64,000 nucleotides of DNA from Janthinobacterium sp. CG3 (GCF_000344615.1 NZ_KB467824.1:5076051-5140050), one strand, 5' to 3'; counted from the stretch's first letter, positions 47,174 to 56,806 are shown. The notes: generated by a model from the sequence alone, not told the origin. Made by a program: numbers and translations.

Positions 47174-49387
47174 TTATGGCTCTCCGCCGCCGAGGTTTTT
47201 CTTGAAAAACGCCTCGATGGTCGCATACACGTGGCGCTGGCCGGCGCGCGACGAGATGCCGTGTTTCGCGCCCGGATACGTCATCAGGTCGAAGTGTATG
47301 CCGCGGTTGACCAGCGCGTCGATCATGCGCGTGGTGTTGGTGAACAGCACGTTGTCGTCGGCCATGCCGTGCACCAGCAGCAGCGGCGAACGCAGCCCGT
47401 CGAGGTGGGCGTACACGCCGGCGCTCTGGTAGCCGGCCACGTTGTTTTTCGGCGCGTCCATGAACTGCTCGGTGTAGTGGGTGTCGTACAAGGCCCAATC
47501 CGTCACCGGCGCCACCGACACGCCCATCGCGATCTTGTCGGACGCCGCCGCCAGCAGGCGCAGCGTCATAAAGCCGCCGTAGCTCCAGCCGAACACGCCG
47601 ATGCGCTTGGCGTCGACAAAACTCTGCCGGCCCAGCCAGTCGATACCGACCAGCTGGTCGGCCACCTCGGCCGCGCCCAGGTTGCGGTAAATCGCGTCGG
47701 TGAAGACGCGTTCGCGGCGCGACGAGCCGCGGTTATCCAGCCGGAACACCACGTAACCCTGCTGCGCCATGTACTGGTCGAAATGGTTACCCCAGCGCCG
47801 CGCCACGTGCTGCGCGTGCGGCCCGCCGTAGGTCGACAGGAACACGGGGTAGCGCTTGAACGGGTTGAACTTGGCCGGCTTCAGCAGCGAGTAGTGCAGG
47901 CTCTGGCCGTCGGCCGCCTTCAGCGTGCCGTACTCGGTCGGCAGATGGTTGGCCTGGTATTTGCCGTACGGGTGCTCGGCGCTCAGCGCGTTCTGCTCAA
48001 GCCAACCGACCATCGAACCGTCGGGGCGGCGAATGCTCACCTGCGGCGGCGTGTCCGGGTCGGAGAAGGTGTCGACGAAGACCTCGCCGTTGCGCGCGAA
48101 CGCGGCGTCGTGCCAGCCGTCGCCCTGGGTAATGCGCGCCGGCTGGTCGGCCGTGCCGCCGTCCAGCGCCAGCGCGTAGGTCTGCTTGTCGATCACCGCG
48201 TCGCGGTTCGAGGCGACGAACACGCGGCCGGCTTTTTCGTCGACCGCCAGCACATTGTCGATGCCCCATTCGCCGCTGGAAATCGGGTGCAGCAAGCGAC
48301 CGTCAAGGTCGTACAGGTACAGGTGGTTGCGGCCGCTGCGCTCGGACGACCAGATGAAGGCGTCGCGCCCGCTCAGGAAGCGCAGGTCGTCGTGGATGCT
48401 GACCCAGGTCTTGGAGGTTTCGGTGATCAAGACGCGCTGCGCCAGCGTGGCGGCGTCCACCGACACCAGTTCCAGGCGCTTCTGGTCGCGCGTCTGGCGT
48501 TGGAACAGCAGGGCCTTGCCGTTGGCGCTCCAGTCGGCGCGCACCAGGTAAATGTCCTGCTCGGCGCCCAGCTCGACCTGGCGCCGCGCGCCGGTTTCCG
48601 GCGAAACGATCAGCAGTTGCACCAGCACGTTCGGGTCGCCGGCGGCCGGGTAGCGCTGCTCGACGACGTCGGTGCGGTCGGCGAAAATCTCAAAGCGCCG
48701 CACCACCGGCACCGGCGCCTCGTCGTAGCGTTTGTAGGCGATCGCCGAATCGTCCGGCGCCCAGTAATAACCGGTACGCTGGCCCATCTCTTCCTGCGCC
48801 ACGAACTCCGCCTCGGCGTTGTGGACGGTGCCGGCGCCGTCGTTGGTCAGCTGGCGCTCCCGGCCGCTTTCCAAGTCGATCACGAACAGGTTCTGCTCGC
48901 GCACGAAGGAGACGTAGCGGCCCTTCGGCGAAATTTTCGGATCGAGCACATTGCCCGCCGCGACCAGGCGCGCCGCGTCCGGCTTGGCGACGTCGACCAG
49001 GTACAGGTTGCCGCCCAGCGGCACCAGCAGTTGCTTGCCGTCCGGCGACCAGCTATAGCTGAGGATGCCGTTCAGGCTGGAGGTGCGGTCGCGTTCGCGG
49101 CGCGCCTTCTCCTGCTCCGACACCGTCTCGTTCGGCACCAGCGCCGTCGAATCGACCAGCAAATGCGCGCGCTTATCCTTCAGGTTGAATTCCCACAGGT
49201 CCAGCTGGAACTGGTTGTCGGGGCGGCCGCGCAGGAAGGTCACGCGGGCGCCGTCGGGCGACACTTTCAGATTGCGCACGCCGGGACCGGCCAGCGCCGG
49301 GTCGGCGTGGATACGCTCCAGGGTCAGGCGCTCGGCGCCGGCGGGGGCGCTGGCCAGGGCGGCCAAAAAACACAGAATAAAGCGCAT
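47174..49387 (-). CDS. S9 family serine peptidase (dipeptidyl peptidase IV type)
   Basis: A 737-residue enzyme. Signal peptide about residues 1-18 (ending APAGA). A DPP-IV-type beta-propeller covers about 40-480, including the AEFVAQEEMGQRTGYYW double-Glu motif that binds the substrate amino end. The alpha/beta hydrolase part has the nucleophile Ser602 in GWSYGG, an Asp in HGMADDN and a His in PGAKHGI. It removes dipeptides from peptide amino ends in the periplasm. Start at ATG 49387; the frame upstream has no homology. Confidence 0.93.
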   Translation of the reverse strand: MRFILCFLAALASAPAGAERLTLERIHADPALAGPGVRNLKVSPDGARVTFLRGRPDNQFQLDLWEFNLKDKRAHLLVDSTALVPNETVSEQEKARRERDRTSSLNGILSYSWSPDGKQLLVPLGGNLYLVDVAKPDAARLVAAGNVLDPKISPKGRYVSFVREQNLFVIDLESGRERQLTNDGAGTVHNAEAEFVAQEEMGQRTGYYWAPDDSAIAYKRYDEAPVPVVRRFEIFADRTDVVEQRYPAAGDPNVLVQLLIVSPETGARRQVELGAEQDIYLVRADWSANGKALLFQRQTRDQKRLELVSVDAATLAQRVLITETSKTWVSIHDDLRFLSGRDAFIWSSERSGRNHLYLYDLDGRLLHPISSGEWGIDNVLAVDEKAGRVFVASNRDAVIDKQTYALALDGGTADQPARITQGDGWHDAAFARNGEVFVDTFSDPDTPPQVSIRRPDGSMVGWLEQNALSAEHPYGKYQANHLPTEYGTLKAADGQSLHYSLLKPAKFNPFKRYPVFLSTYGGPHAQHVARRWGNHFDQYMAQQGYVVFRLDNRGSSRRERVFTDAIYRNLGAAEVADQLVGIDWLGRQSFVDAKRIGVFGWSYGGFMTLRLLAAASDKIAMGVSVAPVTDWALYDTHYTEQFMDAPKNNVAGYQSAGVYAHLDGLRSPLLLVHGMADDNVLFTNTTRMIDALVNRGIHFDLMTYPGAKHGISSRAGQRHVYATIEAFFKKNLGGGEP

Positions 49388-49573
49388 GGATATCTCGGTG
49401 AGGGTGGACGGGGTACGGCCCAACAAGGCTGTGGGCCATGCGCAAGACGATACCAGAGCGCGATGCTTTAAGCGATAGCCCGGGATTCGGAATAAGCCGG
49501 GAAAAGCCGTGCATCGTTCGGCAAGGCGGGGCAGAGCCGCCGGGCCGTGCCGCCACAACGCCGCCCGCGGCGC

Positions 49574-50299
49574 CTACGCCCCCAGCGTGCCGTCGATTAC
49601 CGTCACCGAATGCCCGCCTATCCACGGCTGGCCGTCGCGGTAGCGCACCGCCACGCGGCCGTCGCGCTGCAGCAGCGCGCCCTGGCGCGCGCTGTACGCG
49701 CGTGCCGACGCGGCGCCGTCCGGAAACCCCTGCGCCTGTAGCACGCGGGCGATGCAGGCGTTGGCGCTGCCGGTGACGGGGTCCTCGATCAGCGCGCCTT
49801 GCTCGACCAGCAGCGCCCGAACCTCGTAATCGGCCGGGCCAGCTGCGCCATAAGGGCCGTAAATGGCCACGCCGTCGACCTCGCAACGCCGCATCAGCCC
49901 GGCCAGCGCGGCGGCGTCGGCGCGCACCTCCAGGCAGGCCTGGGCGCTCGCCATGCGCGCGACCAGCCAGCGAATGCCCATGTTCGCCAGCACCGGCGGC
50001 GTCGCCGGCGACGGCGTCAGCGCGGCGCCGGCCAGCGCCGCTTCGAGCAGCGCGCGGTGGTTTGGATCGAAGGGCCGCAGCTCGGCGGCGGGCGCCTGGA
50101 ATGCCAGCGAGCCGTCCGCCGCCATGTCGATTTGCACCAGGCCGACGCCGCATTCCTGGACGATGCGCGCGCCGGCCTTCGGCCGCATGCCCGCTTCGAG
50201 CAGGGCGTGCGCGGTGCCCAGCGTCGGGTGGCCGGCGAACGGGAACTCGGTCTGCGGCGAGAGGGGGGGGGCGGCTGTGAAAGCAACAAAGCCGGTCAT
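49574..50299 (-). pseudogene. 5'-truncated PhzF-family isomerase gene
   Basis: From ATG 50299 the frame gives 241 residues; PhzF proteins have about 280-300. The homology begins abruptly at SPQTEFPFAGHPTLGTAHAL, and the N-terminal 50-60 residues with the first half-barrel and the catalytic Glu are missing. The rest is normal, including EDPVTGSANACIA at about residues 170-182. The only available start lies inside the terminator hairpin of the upstream gene, and nine G (50263-50271) lie at the breakpoint. Probably a remnant of a deletion, though the frame is open. Confidence 0.65.
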
Positions 50300-50313
50300 T
50301 GCTGGCCGGCTTG
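50284..50313 (-). terminator. Terminator behind the glycine-zipper gene
   Basis: On the minus strand AAGCCGG-N10-CCGGCTT forms the stem (50289-50312), followed by TGTTGCTTT. It ends the transcript of 50342-50854. The putative start of the truncated phzF lies within the loop. Confidence 0.7.
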
Positions 50314-50341
50314 TGTGGGGTGGCGCGGGGAGGGCGGGCGC

Positions 50342-50854
50342 TTATTGCTGCGCCGGCTCCACCGACACGCGCAGGCGCACGCGCTGGCCGGGATCGTACG
50401 ACATCAAGCTGGTGTAGTTGCGGCCGCGATAGTCGTAGGTCACTTGGTAGCCGTTGTTTTGCGATTCCCAGTGGTCAACCGTGCGACATTGCTGGACCGC
50501 TTGCTCTTGCACGCCGCCACCGCCGTAGCCGTTGTTGTCGATGCGGTCGCCAGCGACGGCACCGGCGATGGCGCCGGCCGCGGTGGCGGCGGTTTTGCCG
50601 TGGCCGCCGCCGACCTGGCTACCGATCAGGGCGCCGGCAATGCCGCCAATGATGGAGCCGCCGGCGCCGCGTTGTTGCTGTTGTTGCTGTACCTGGACGT
50701 ATTCGGTGCGGCATTCCTGCCGTGGACGGTTCACTTGTTCAACTTGCGGCGTTACGCGCACGACGCGGCCGAAATCTTCAAAGTCGGCAGCCTGCGCGAC
50801 GGGCAAGGCGCCAAGACACAGGGCGGACAGAATCAATTTGGCTTGCAAGTTCAT
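50342..50854 (-). CDS. Glycine-zipper 2TM domain protein
   Basis: A 170-residue envelope protein. Signal peptide about residues 1-22 (ending PVAQA). A glutamine run (VQVQQQQQQR) is followed by the glycine zipper GGSIIGGIAGALIGSQVGGGHGKTAATAAGAIAGAVAGD (about 65-103), as in the 17-kDa antigen/SlyB-like family. The C-terminal part has paired cysteines (CRTEY, CRTVD). It is probably an outer-membrane-associated protein that stabilises the envelope; no lipobox is seen. Confidence 0.85.
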   Translation of the reverse strand: MNLQAKLILSALCLGALPVAQAADFEDFGRVVRVTPQVEQVNRPRQECRTEYVQVQQQQQQRGAGGSIIGGIAGALIGSQVGGGHGKTAATAAGAIAGAVAGDRIDNNGYGGGGVQEQAVQQCRTVDHWESQNNGYQVTYDYRGRNYTSLMSYDPGQRVRLRVSVEPAQQ

Positions 50855-51295
50855 GTGGGACCTCGTTCGTGGGGATAGTCGGGTGTTCTAACAACCTAAG
50901 ACAATGGTAATCCCGCTTTGCGCGCAAAAGGGGTTCGTATGGCAACAAATTGTAACAGCGGGGGCGCCGCCGCCGGCAGCCTGTAACATGCACTTCGACG
51001 TACGCGGCGAGCGCCGCGCAGGGGGAGGAAAGAGGGAAACGGTGGCGGCGATCGGTCGAATCGACCGGAAATGCGCGGCAAAATTCGCGGTCTGTAACAA
51101 ATCTTGCGTTTGACGCTACATTCGGGTTGATTCGTTTAGTACAACACGTTACCCTAATAAGCGTATGGCGTCAGATTGACAATGCAAAAACAAAGCATAG
51201 CATAGCACGGCACGCGCATTGGCCCGCTTGCAGTGGTGCGTCGATAGGGAAAACAGCACCAGCATATCCATATAACAGGTCGATTTGAGGGAAAA
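50855..51295. other. Intergenic region before the barstar gene
   Basis: A 441-bp gap. A perfect palindrome CGGTCG-AAT-CGACCG lies at 51053-51067. TTGACA (51176-51181) with TAGCAT (51198-51203, 16-bp spacer) is a possible promoter for the barstar gene with a leader of about 90 nt. No gene is seen; short frames in it are unconvincing. Confidence 0.4.
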
Positions 51296-51694
51296 ATGAG
51301 TTTGTTAATAACCGTGCCGCCCAACCTTGTCCAGTCCATTCGTGCGTTCCGCGTGACCGAATTACAAGACGAGGCAGTCCGTCTCGGGCAGCACTTTTTA
51401 TATGCGCATTGCCTGGCCGGTGTAACGAAACAGCAAGTGCTCGGCATTATTGCGGAGTCGTTTTTATTCCCGAAAAACTTCGCCAAGAATGTCGACGCGC
51501 TGCGCGAATGCCTGACCGACACGATGTTCAAGGCGGGGCCGCAAACCGGTTTCCTGGTGGTGTTGGAGCAGTTGCCCAACACGCAGAAATTCGACAAGGA
51601 GGCGCGCGAAACCCTGCTCGACGTGTTCCGCGACGCGGCCGATTTCTGGATGGAGAAAAAAGTTCCCTTCCGCGTGTTTTACTCCTTCGAGTAG
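51296..51694 (+). CDS. Barstar family (barnase inhibitor-like) protein
   Basis: A 132-residue protein. LAGVTKQQVLGIIAESFLFP and KNFAKNVDALRECLTDTMF (about residues 40-78) and GFLVVLEQLPN match the barstar fold, which inhibits secreted or intracellular ribonucleases by blocking the active site with an acidic helix. No ribonuclease or contact-dependent toxin gene lies nearby, so it stands alone; such lone barstar genes are common in betaproteobacteria and may have another partner. A terminator follows. Confidence 0.8.
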   Translation: MSLLITVPPNLVQSIRAFRVTELQDEAVRLGQHFLYAHCLAGVTKQQVLGIIAESFLFPKNFAKNVDALRECLTDTMFKAGPQTGFLVVLEQLPNTQKFDKEARETLLDVFRDAADFWMEKKVPFRVFYSFE

Positions 51695-51724
51695 GCGCCG
51701 CGGCGCCGCCCGCGCGCGCCCCGC

Positions 51725-51760
51725 GCCGGACGCGGCCGACGCCGACGCGGTCCGGCTTTT
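51725..51760 (+). terminator. Terminator behind the barstar gene
   Basis: GCCGGAC (51725-51731) pairs with GTCCGGC (51750-51756), with extra pairing of the inner CGCG elements, followed by TTTT. Confidence 0.65.
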
Positions 51761-51795
51761 CGCGTGCTGCGCCGCAACAAATTTGCGCTGCTTCC

Positions 51796-51824
51796 TTGGT
51801 TCGCGCCGCCATAGCAGGTACAAT
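51796..51824 (+). promoter_or_regulatory. Sigma70-type promoter before purN
   Basis: TTGGTT (51796-51801), 17 bp and TACAAT (51819-51824). It lies 200 bp before the purN start, implying a long 5' leader. Confidence 0.55.
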
Positions 51825-52023
51825 GCGCGGTTTGACGCCTTCTTCGCTGCACAGGAAGGCTGTCCACAAAGGCGACGCGCACGCGCAACAGAGGCCGGAT
51901 CCGCCGCTCTCCCGGTCGGCACGCAACACCGTTCACCGCTTTTACGCGCCAGGTTGACGCCTAATCGCAGTCGGCTCCTTCCACTCTTCGCCTTCAACCG
52001 CGAAGTCTCTCAGAGCAAAATTG

Positions 52024-52632
52024 ATGAAAAACATCGTTATCCTCATTTCCGGGCGCGGCAGCAATATGGAGGCGGTCGTCCGCGCGGCCCAGGCCGAGCA
52101 ATGGCCGGCCCGCATTGCCGCCGTCATCAGCAACCGCGCCGACGCCAAAGGCCTGGCCTTCGCCGCCGACAAGGGGATCGCGACGGCCGTCGTGGCCAAC
52201 AAGGACTACGCTAGCCGCGCCGAGTTCGACGCCGCCCTGCAAACCGCGATCGACGGCTTCGCCCCCGACCTGGTGGTGCTGGCCGGCTTCATGCGGATTT
52301 TGACGGCGCCCTTCGTCGAGCACTACGCCGGGCGCATGCTGAACATCCACCCGTCGCTGCTGCCGCACTTCCCCGGCCTGGCCACGCACGAGCAGGCGCT
52401 GGCCAGCGGCATGCGCGAGCACGGGGCGACGGTGCACTTCGTCACCGCCGAACTCGACCACGGCCCCGTGGTTGCGCAGGCAACGGTGCCGGTTTTGCCG
52501 GACGACACCGCCGACACGCTGTCGGCGCGCGTGTTGGTCCAGGAACATTTGCTTTACCCGCGCGCGATCCGCCTCTTCATCGACGGCAAGCTGTCGATCG
52601 AGCAGGGCACTGTCCGCGTGGACACACAATAA
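52024..52632 (+). CDS. purN: Phosphoribosylglycinamide formyltransferase
   Basis: A 202-residue enzyme that formylates GAR with 10-formyl-THF in purine synthesis. The start MKNIVILISGRGSNMEAVVR holds the phosphate loop, VLAGFMRIL lies at about residues 85-93, the catalytic Asn-His motif NIHPSLLPHFPG at about 106-117 and the catalytic Asp in TAELDHGPVV at about 139-148. A TTG three bases upstream is not needed. The rRNA methylase gene follows after 19 bp, so the two are probably co-transcribed. Confidence 0.96.
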   Translation: MKNIVILISGRGSNMEAVVRAAQAEQWPARIAAVISNRADAKGLAFAADKGIATAVVANKDYASRAEFDAALQTAIDGFAPDLVVLAGFMRILTAPFVEHYAGRMLNIHPSLLPHFPGLATHEQALASGMREHGATVHFVTAELDHGPVVAQATVPVLPDDTADTLSARVLVQEHLLYPRAIRLFIDGKLSIEQGTVRVDTQ

Positions 52633-52651
52633 ATATAGACAGGAAAATATT

Positions 52652-53971
52652 ATGAGATTGCCACCAGCGATTCTGGCCAACGCCGAAGAAGTCTTGCGCG
52701 AAATTTTGCGTTTCACGGCGCCAGCCGACTCCACCCTGTCGCGCTATTTCCGCGACCACCCGCGGCTTGGCTCGCGCGAGCGCGGCGCCGTCGCCGAAGG
52801 CATTTACGCGGTGTTGCGCAACAAATCCTTCTTCACCGACTTCGCCGAGGCCGGCAGCGGCCCGACCATGCGCCGCCTGACCATCCTCGGCCTGGCCGAG
52901 GCGATGGGCGCCGATTCGCTGGGCGGCTTGACCGAGGAAGAAACCGAATGGCTGGAACGCATCACCCAGATCGACCGCAACCTGATGCAGCCGACGATGC
53001 GCGCCAACATGCCGAAATGGCTGTATGACAAGCTCATCGCCCAGTACGGCGAAGCCGAAACGATGCTGCTGACCGACGCGCTGAACGCGCCGGCGCCGCT
53101 CGACCTGCGCGTCAATTCGCTGAAGTCGAACCGCGAAGACGTGATGGTCGCGCTGGCCGAAGCGCCGGTGCTGAGCACGCCGACGCCGTACGCGCCGCTT
53201 GGCTTGCGCGTGCTGAAGAAGCCGTCGCTGCAAAACATGCCCTTGTTCCAGAGCGGCGCAATCGAGGTGCAGGACGAGGGCAGCCAAGTGCTGGCGCAAA
53301 TCGTCGGCGCCAAGCGCGGCGAGATGGTGGTCGATTTCTGCGCCGGCGCCGGCGGCAAGACGCTGGCGCTGGGCGCGCTGATGCGCAACACCGGCCGGCT
53401 GTACGCCTTCGACGTGTCGGAAAAACGCCTGGCCAAGCTGAAGCCGCGCCTGGCCCGCAGCGGTCTGTCGAACGTGCATCCGGTGCAGATCGCGCATGAG
53501 CGCGACGCCAAGATCAAGCGCCTGGCCGGCAAGATCGACCGCGTGCTGGTCGACGCGCCGTGCAGCGGCCTGGGCACCCTGCGCCGCAATCCCGACGTCA
53601 AATGGCGCCAACAGCCGCAATCGATCGTCGAACTGCAGGAAAAGCAGGCCGCCATCCTGGCCGGCGCGGCGCGCCTGGTCAAAGGCGGCGGACGCCTGGT
53701 GTACGCGACTTGCAGCTTCTTGAACGAGGAAAACGACCAGATCGCCGAGCAGTTCCTGGCGGGCCACCCGGACTTCTTCCTGTTGCCGATGTCGCAGGTT
53801 TTGGCCGAACAGAAAATCGACCTGGAAATGGGCGACTACTTGAAACTCTTGCCGCACCGCCACCATACCGACGGCTTCTTCGCCGCCGTGTTCGAGCGCA
53901 AAGTCATGCCTAAGAAAGTCTTCGCCGACAAGGTGGAAGACGCCGACGGCGCGGAAGCGGCCGCCGAGTAA
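52652..53971 (+). CDS. RsmB/NOP-family rRNA (cytosine-C5) methyltransferase
   Basis: A 439-residue enzyme. A helical N-terminal RNA-binding part covers about residues 1-140. AdoMet motif I VVDFCAGAGGKTLALGA lies at about 226-242, motif IV with the first catalytic cysteine DAPCSGLGTLRRNPD at about 301-315 and motif VI with the second cysteine ATCSFLNEENDQ at about 350-361. This is the RsmB-like group that makes m5C in 16S rRNA; the exact position is not certain. The C-terminus is an acidic tail. Confidence 0.88.
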   Translation: MRLPPAILANAEEVLREILRFTAPADSTLSRYFRDHPRLGSRERGAVAEGIYAVLRNKSFFTDFAEAGSGPTMRRLTILGLAEAMGADSLGGLTEEETEWLERITQIDRNLMQPTMRANMPKWLYDKLIAQYGEAETMLLTDALNAPAPLDLRVNSLKSNREDVMVALAEAPVLSTPTPYAPLGLRVLKKPSLQNMPLFQSGAIEVQDEGSQVLAQIVGAKRGEMVVDFCAGAGGKTLALGALMRNTGRLYAFDVSEKRLAKLKPRLARSGLSNVHPVQIAHERDAKIKRLAGKIDRVLVDAPCSGLGTLRRNPDVKWRQQPQSIVELQEKQAAILAGAARLVKGGGRLVYATCSFLNEENDQIAEQFLAGHPDFFLLPMSQVLAEQKIDLEMGDYLKLLPHRHHTDGFFAAVFERKVMPKKVFADKVEDADGAEAAAE

Positions 53972-54113
53972 GGCGGGCCGCGGCAGGGCGCCGCGGCTTC
54001 GTCGTTGCATTCATCAAACCAAGGGCCGTTTGCCTTGGGCTGATGTTTTACGCCGCCGGCGCGCTAAGATTGACACTTTTGATTTTTTAGGCTTCGTTCA
54101 CTTCCCCCACGAC

Positions 54114-55469
54114 ATGAACCAAATCCCGCTCCTGAGTCTGATCGCCGATTTGGCCGACGATGTGCGCAATCCGGCGATGATGTGGCAGATTGGCGCCATT
54201 CTCGCCAGCGTTATCCTCGGCTGGGCACTCGCCCACGGCTTGCGCGCGGCCTTCGTGCGCAACACGCAGGCGCCCACCGCCGAACATTTCGGCATCGAAA
54301 GCTTCATGCGCGTGCTCACGCCAGCGCTGATTGCCGGCCTGATGGCCGTCGCCCAATATTTCCTGAGCAAATCGCAGCACGTCCACGCCCTTAGCGTCGC
54401 GCTGCCGCTGTGCAGCTCGCTAGCCTTGATTCGTTTCGGCTTCTATATGTTGCGCAAGGTCTTCGCCCGCCACGGCCAGGTCGGCGCCGCCCTGGTGACG
54501 TTTGAGAAAGTCTTCGCGCTACTGGTGTGGCTGGCCGTGGCCTTGTACATCACCGGCCTGTGGCCAGACCTGTTCGAGTACCTGGACCAGACCACGCTGC
54601 CGCTGGGCAAACACAAGGTGTCGGTCGCCACCATCTTGCAAGCCATCGTCTCGGTCGCAGTGTTGCTGATGCTGGCCATGTGGGCCGGCGCCACGCTGGA
54701 AGACCGCTTGATGAAGCTGTCGGGCATGCATTCGTCGCTGCGGGTGGTGATGGCGCGCATGGCACGCGCCGTGCTGATCCTGCTGGCGGTGCTGCTCAGC
54801 CTGTCGCTGGTGGGCATCGACCTGACGGTGTTGTCGGTGTTCGGCGGCGCGCTTGGTGTCGGCCTCGGCCTGGGTTTGCAGAAGATCGCCAGTAACTACG
54901 TGTCCGGCTTCATTATCCTGCTCGACCGCAGCTTGTCGATCGGCGACATGATCACGGTCGACAAGTACAGTGGCCGGGTGACGCAGATCAACACCCGCTA
55001 CACGGTGTTGCAGGGGCTGGACGGGATCGAGTCGATTGTGCCCAATGAAATGTTCATCGCCGGGGCGGTGCAAAACTCCTCGCTGTCAAACCGCAATTTG
55101 GCGCTCTCGACCCAGGTGTCGGTGGCCTACGAGTCCGACTTGGAGGCGGTGCTGGTGATGCTGATCGCCGCCGCCGCCAGCGTTGCGCGCGTGGCCACGG
55201 AGCCTGCGCCGTCGGCGACCTTGTTGCGCTTCGGCGCCGACGGCCTCGACCTGCAAGTGGGCTTCTGGATCAGCGACCCCGAGAACGGCCGCGGCGGCGT
55301 CACCTCCGACGTCAACCGGGCGATCTGGCACGCGCTGAAGGCCAGCAATGTTTCCGTGCCCTTTCCGCAGCGCGAGGTGCGCATTGTCGGCGCGCCGGCC
55401 GGCGCCGGCGCTTTCGCCGCCGAAGCGGGCGGCGCGCCGGGCGCCGCCCCCGGCGTTGTGCCCGGGTAG
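54114..55469 (+). CDS. MscS family mechanosensitive channel
   Basis: A 451-residue inner-membrane protein with about six helices, at roughly residues 24-44, 63-83, 86-106, 123-143, 165-185 and 208-245. The last includes the pore helix FGGALGVGLGLGLQKIASNYVSGFIIL. The MscS beta domain follows (DRSLSIGDMITVDKYSGRVTQINTRYT, about 252-278). It releases solutes on osmotic downshift. ATG 54114 matches the family start; the frame upstream is noise. The glycine- and alanine-rich tail is probably disordered. Confidence 0.9.
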   Translation: MNQIPLLSLIADLADDVRNPAMMWQIGAILASVILGWALAHGLRAAFVRNTQAPTAEHFGIESFMRVLTPALIAGLMAVAQYFLSKSQHVHALSVALPLCSSLALIRFGFYMLRKVFARHGQVGAALVTFEKVFALLVWLAVALYITGLWPDLFEYLDQTTLPLGKHKVSVATILQAIVSVAVLLMLAMWAGATLEDRLMKLSGMHSSLRVVMARMARAVLILLAVLLSLSLVGIDLTVLSVFGGALGVGLGLGLQKIASNYVSGFIILLDRSLSIGDMITVDKYSGRVTQINTRYTVLQGLDGIESIVPNEMFIAGAVQNSSLSNRNLALSTQVSVAYESDLEAVLVMLIAAAASVARVATEPAPSATLLRFGADGLDLQVGFWISDPENGRGGVTSDVNRAIWHALKASNVSVPFPQREVRIVGAPAGAGAFAAEAGGAPGAAPGVVPG

Positions 55470-55597
55470 ATGTATCTCGGCAATGCTTCGCTTGAAAAAT
55501 CTGAAAGCAGCGTACAATTGCGTTCAAAATCGAGAAAAACGGACCTCTCTGGCGTAGCGGGAGCGACCGTCAACACGCCATTCACTTTGGAGCAGTA

Positions 55598-56806
55598 ATG
55601 ACTTTAAGTTCAGTTGTAAATGCCACGCTGGAGTTTCTGGCCAACGGCATCACCGGCTTTTCGGGCTGGGAAGTATTCTTTTACACCTTGGCGGTAACCC
55701 ATATTACCATCGCCAGCGTGACGATTTATTTGCACCGCCACCAGGCCCACCGCGCGTTGGAGCTGCACGCCCTCCCCAGCCATTTCTTCCGTTTCTGGCT
55801 GTGGCTGACGACCGGCCAGGTCACCAAGGAATGGGCCGCCGTACACCGCAAGCACCACGCCAAATGCGACACGGTGGAAGATCCGCACAGCCCGGTCACC
55901 CGCGGCATCAAGAAAGTGCTGTTCGAGGGTGCCGAGCTGTACCGTATCGAGTCGAAAAACATGGAAACCATCGAGAAGTACGGCCATGGCACGCCAGACG
56001 ACTGGATCGAACGCAATCTGTACACCCGCTTCAGCTGGCAGGGCGTGGTTGCCTTGTTTTTCATTAACATCGCGCTGTTCGGCGTGCTCGGCGTGTCCGT
56101 GTGGGCCGTGCAAATGATGTGGATTCCCGTCACCGCCGCCGGCATCATCAACGGCATCGGCCACTATTGGGGCTACCGCAACTACGACTGCGCCGACGCC
56201 GCCACCAACATCATTCCGTTCGGTATCCTGATCGGCGGCGAGGAATTGCACAACAATCACCACACCTTCGCGACGTCGGCCAAGCTGTCGTCGAAATGGT
56301 ATGAAATCGATATTGGCTGGGGCTATATCCGCGCCTTGGAAATGATGGGCCTGGCCAAGGTGAAGAAGCGCGCGCCGGAACCGAAGTTCGCGCACGGAAA
56401 AATGGAAGCCGACTTCGACACCCTGCAATCGGTGATCGCCAACCGCTACGACGTCATGTCGAAGTACGCCAAGTCGATCAAGCACGCGTGGAAGGAAGAA
56501 TTGGCTGTGCTCAAGGGCAAGGCCGAACTGGAGGCGCGTTTCCTGAAATCGTCGCGTAAGCTGATGCAACGCGAGCCGGGCAAGTTGGAAGGCGCGCAGC
56601 AGCAACAACTGAGCGAATTGTTCCAACACAGCAAGGCGTTGGAAACCATGCACCACATGCGCGTAGAACTGGGCGTAATTTGGGAGCGTTCGCACTTCAC
56701 CCGCGACCAGTTGCTGCACAAGCTGCAAGACTGGTGCGCGCGCGCCGAGGCGTCCGGCATCAAGTCGCTGCAAGAGTTCTCTTTCCGTCTGCGCAGCTAT
56801 TCCTGA
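55598..56806 (+). CDS. Acyl-CoA/fatty acid desaturase (DesA type)
   Basis: A 402-residue membrane desaturase. The three histidine boxes are HRHQAHR (about residues 46-52), HRKHH (about 84-88) and HNNHH (about 219-223), which bind the di-iron centre. It introduces a cis double bond in membrane fatty acids. A charged helical C-terminal part of about 130 residues (KAELEARFLKSSRKLMQ, LQDWCARAEASGI) follows, as in related bacterial DesA proteins. A leader of about 80-100 nt precedes it, with TACAAT at 55513-55518. Confidence 0.93.
   Translation: MTLSSVVNATLEFLANGITGFSGWEVFFYTLAVTHITIASVTIYLHRHQAHRALELHALPSHFFRFWLWLTTGQVTKEWAAVHRKHHAKCDTVEDPHSPVTRGIKKVLFEGAELYRIESKNMETIEKYGHGTPDDWIERNLYTRFSWQGVVALFFINIALFGVLGVSVWAVQMMWIPVTAAGIINGIGHYWGYRNYDCADAATNIIPFGILIGGEELHNNHHTFATSAKLSSKWYEIDIGWGYIRALEMMGLAKVKKRAPEPKFAHGKMEADFDTLQSVIANRYDVMSKYAKSIKHAWKEELAVLKGKAELEARFLKSSRKLMQREPGKLEGAQQQQLSELFQHSKALETMHHMRVELGVIWERSHFTRDQLLHKLQDWCARAEASGIKSLQEFSFRLRSYS

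Larger units (their letters stand above)
51695..52023. other. Intergenic region with terminator and purN promoter
   Basis: A 329-bp gap that holds the barstar terminator (51725-51760) and the purN promoter (51796-51824), leaving a leader of about 190 nt before purN. I see no known riboswitch in the leader. Confidence 0.5.

Noticed and set aside
47135..49471. A 778-codon plus-strand frame across the S9 peptidase gene
   Set aside because: Antisense shadow; the minus strand has the signal peptide, propeller and catalytic residues.
55598..56806. The charged C-terminal part of the desaturase as a possible fusion
   Set aside because: The total length of about 400 residues is normal for bacterial DesA-type desaturases, so the extension is not unusual.
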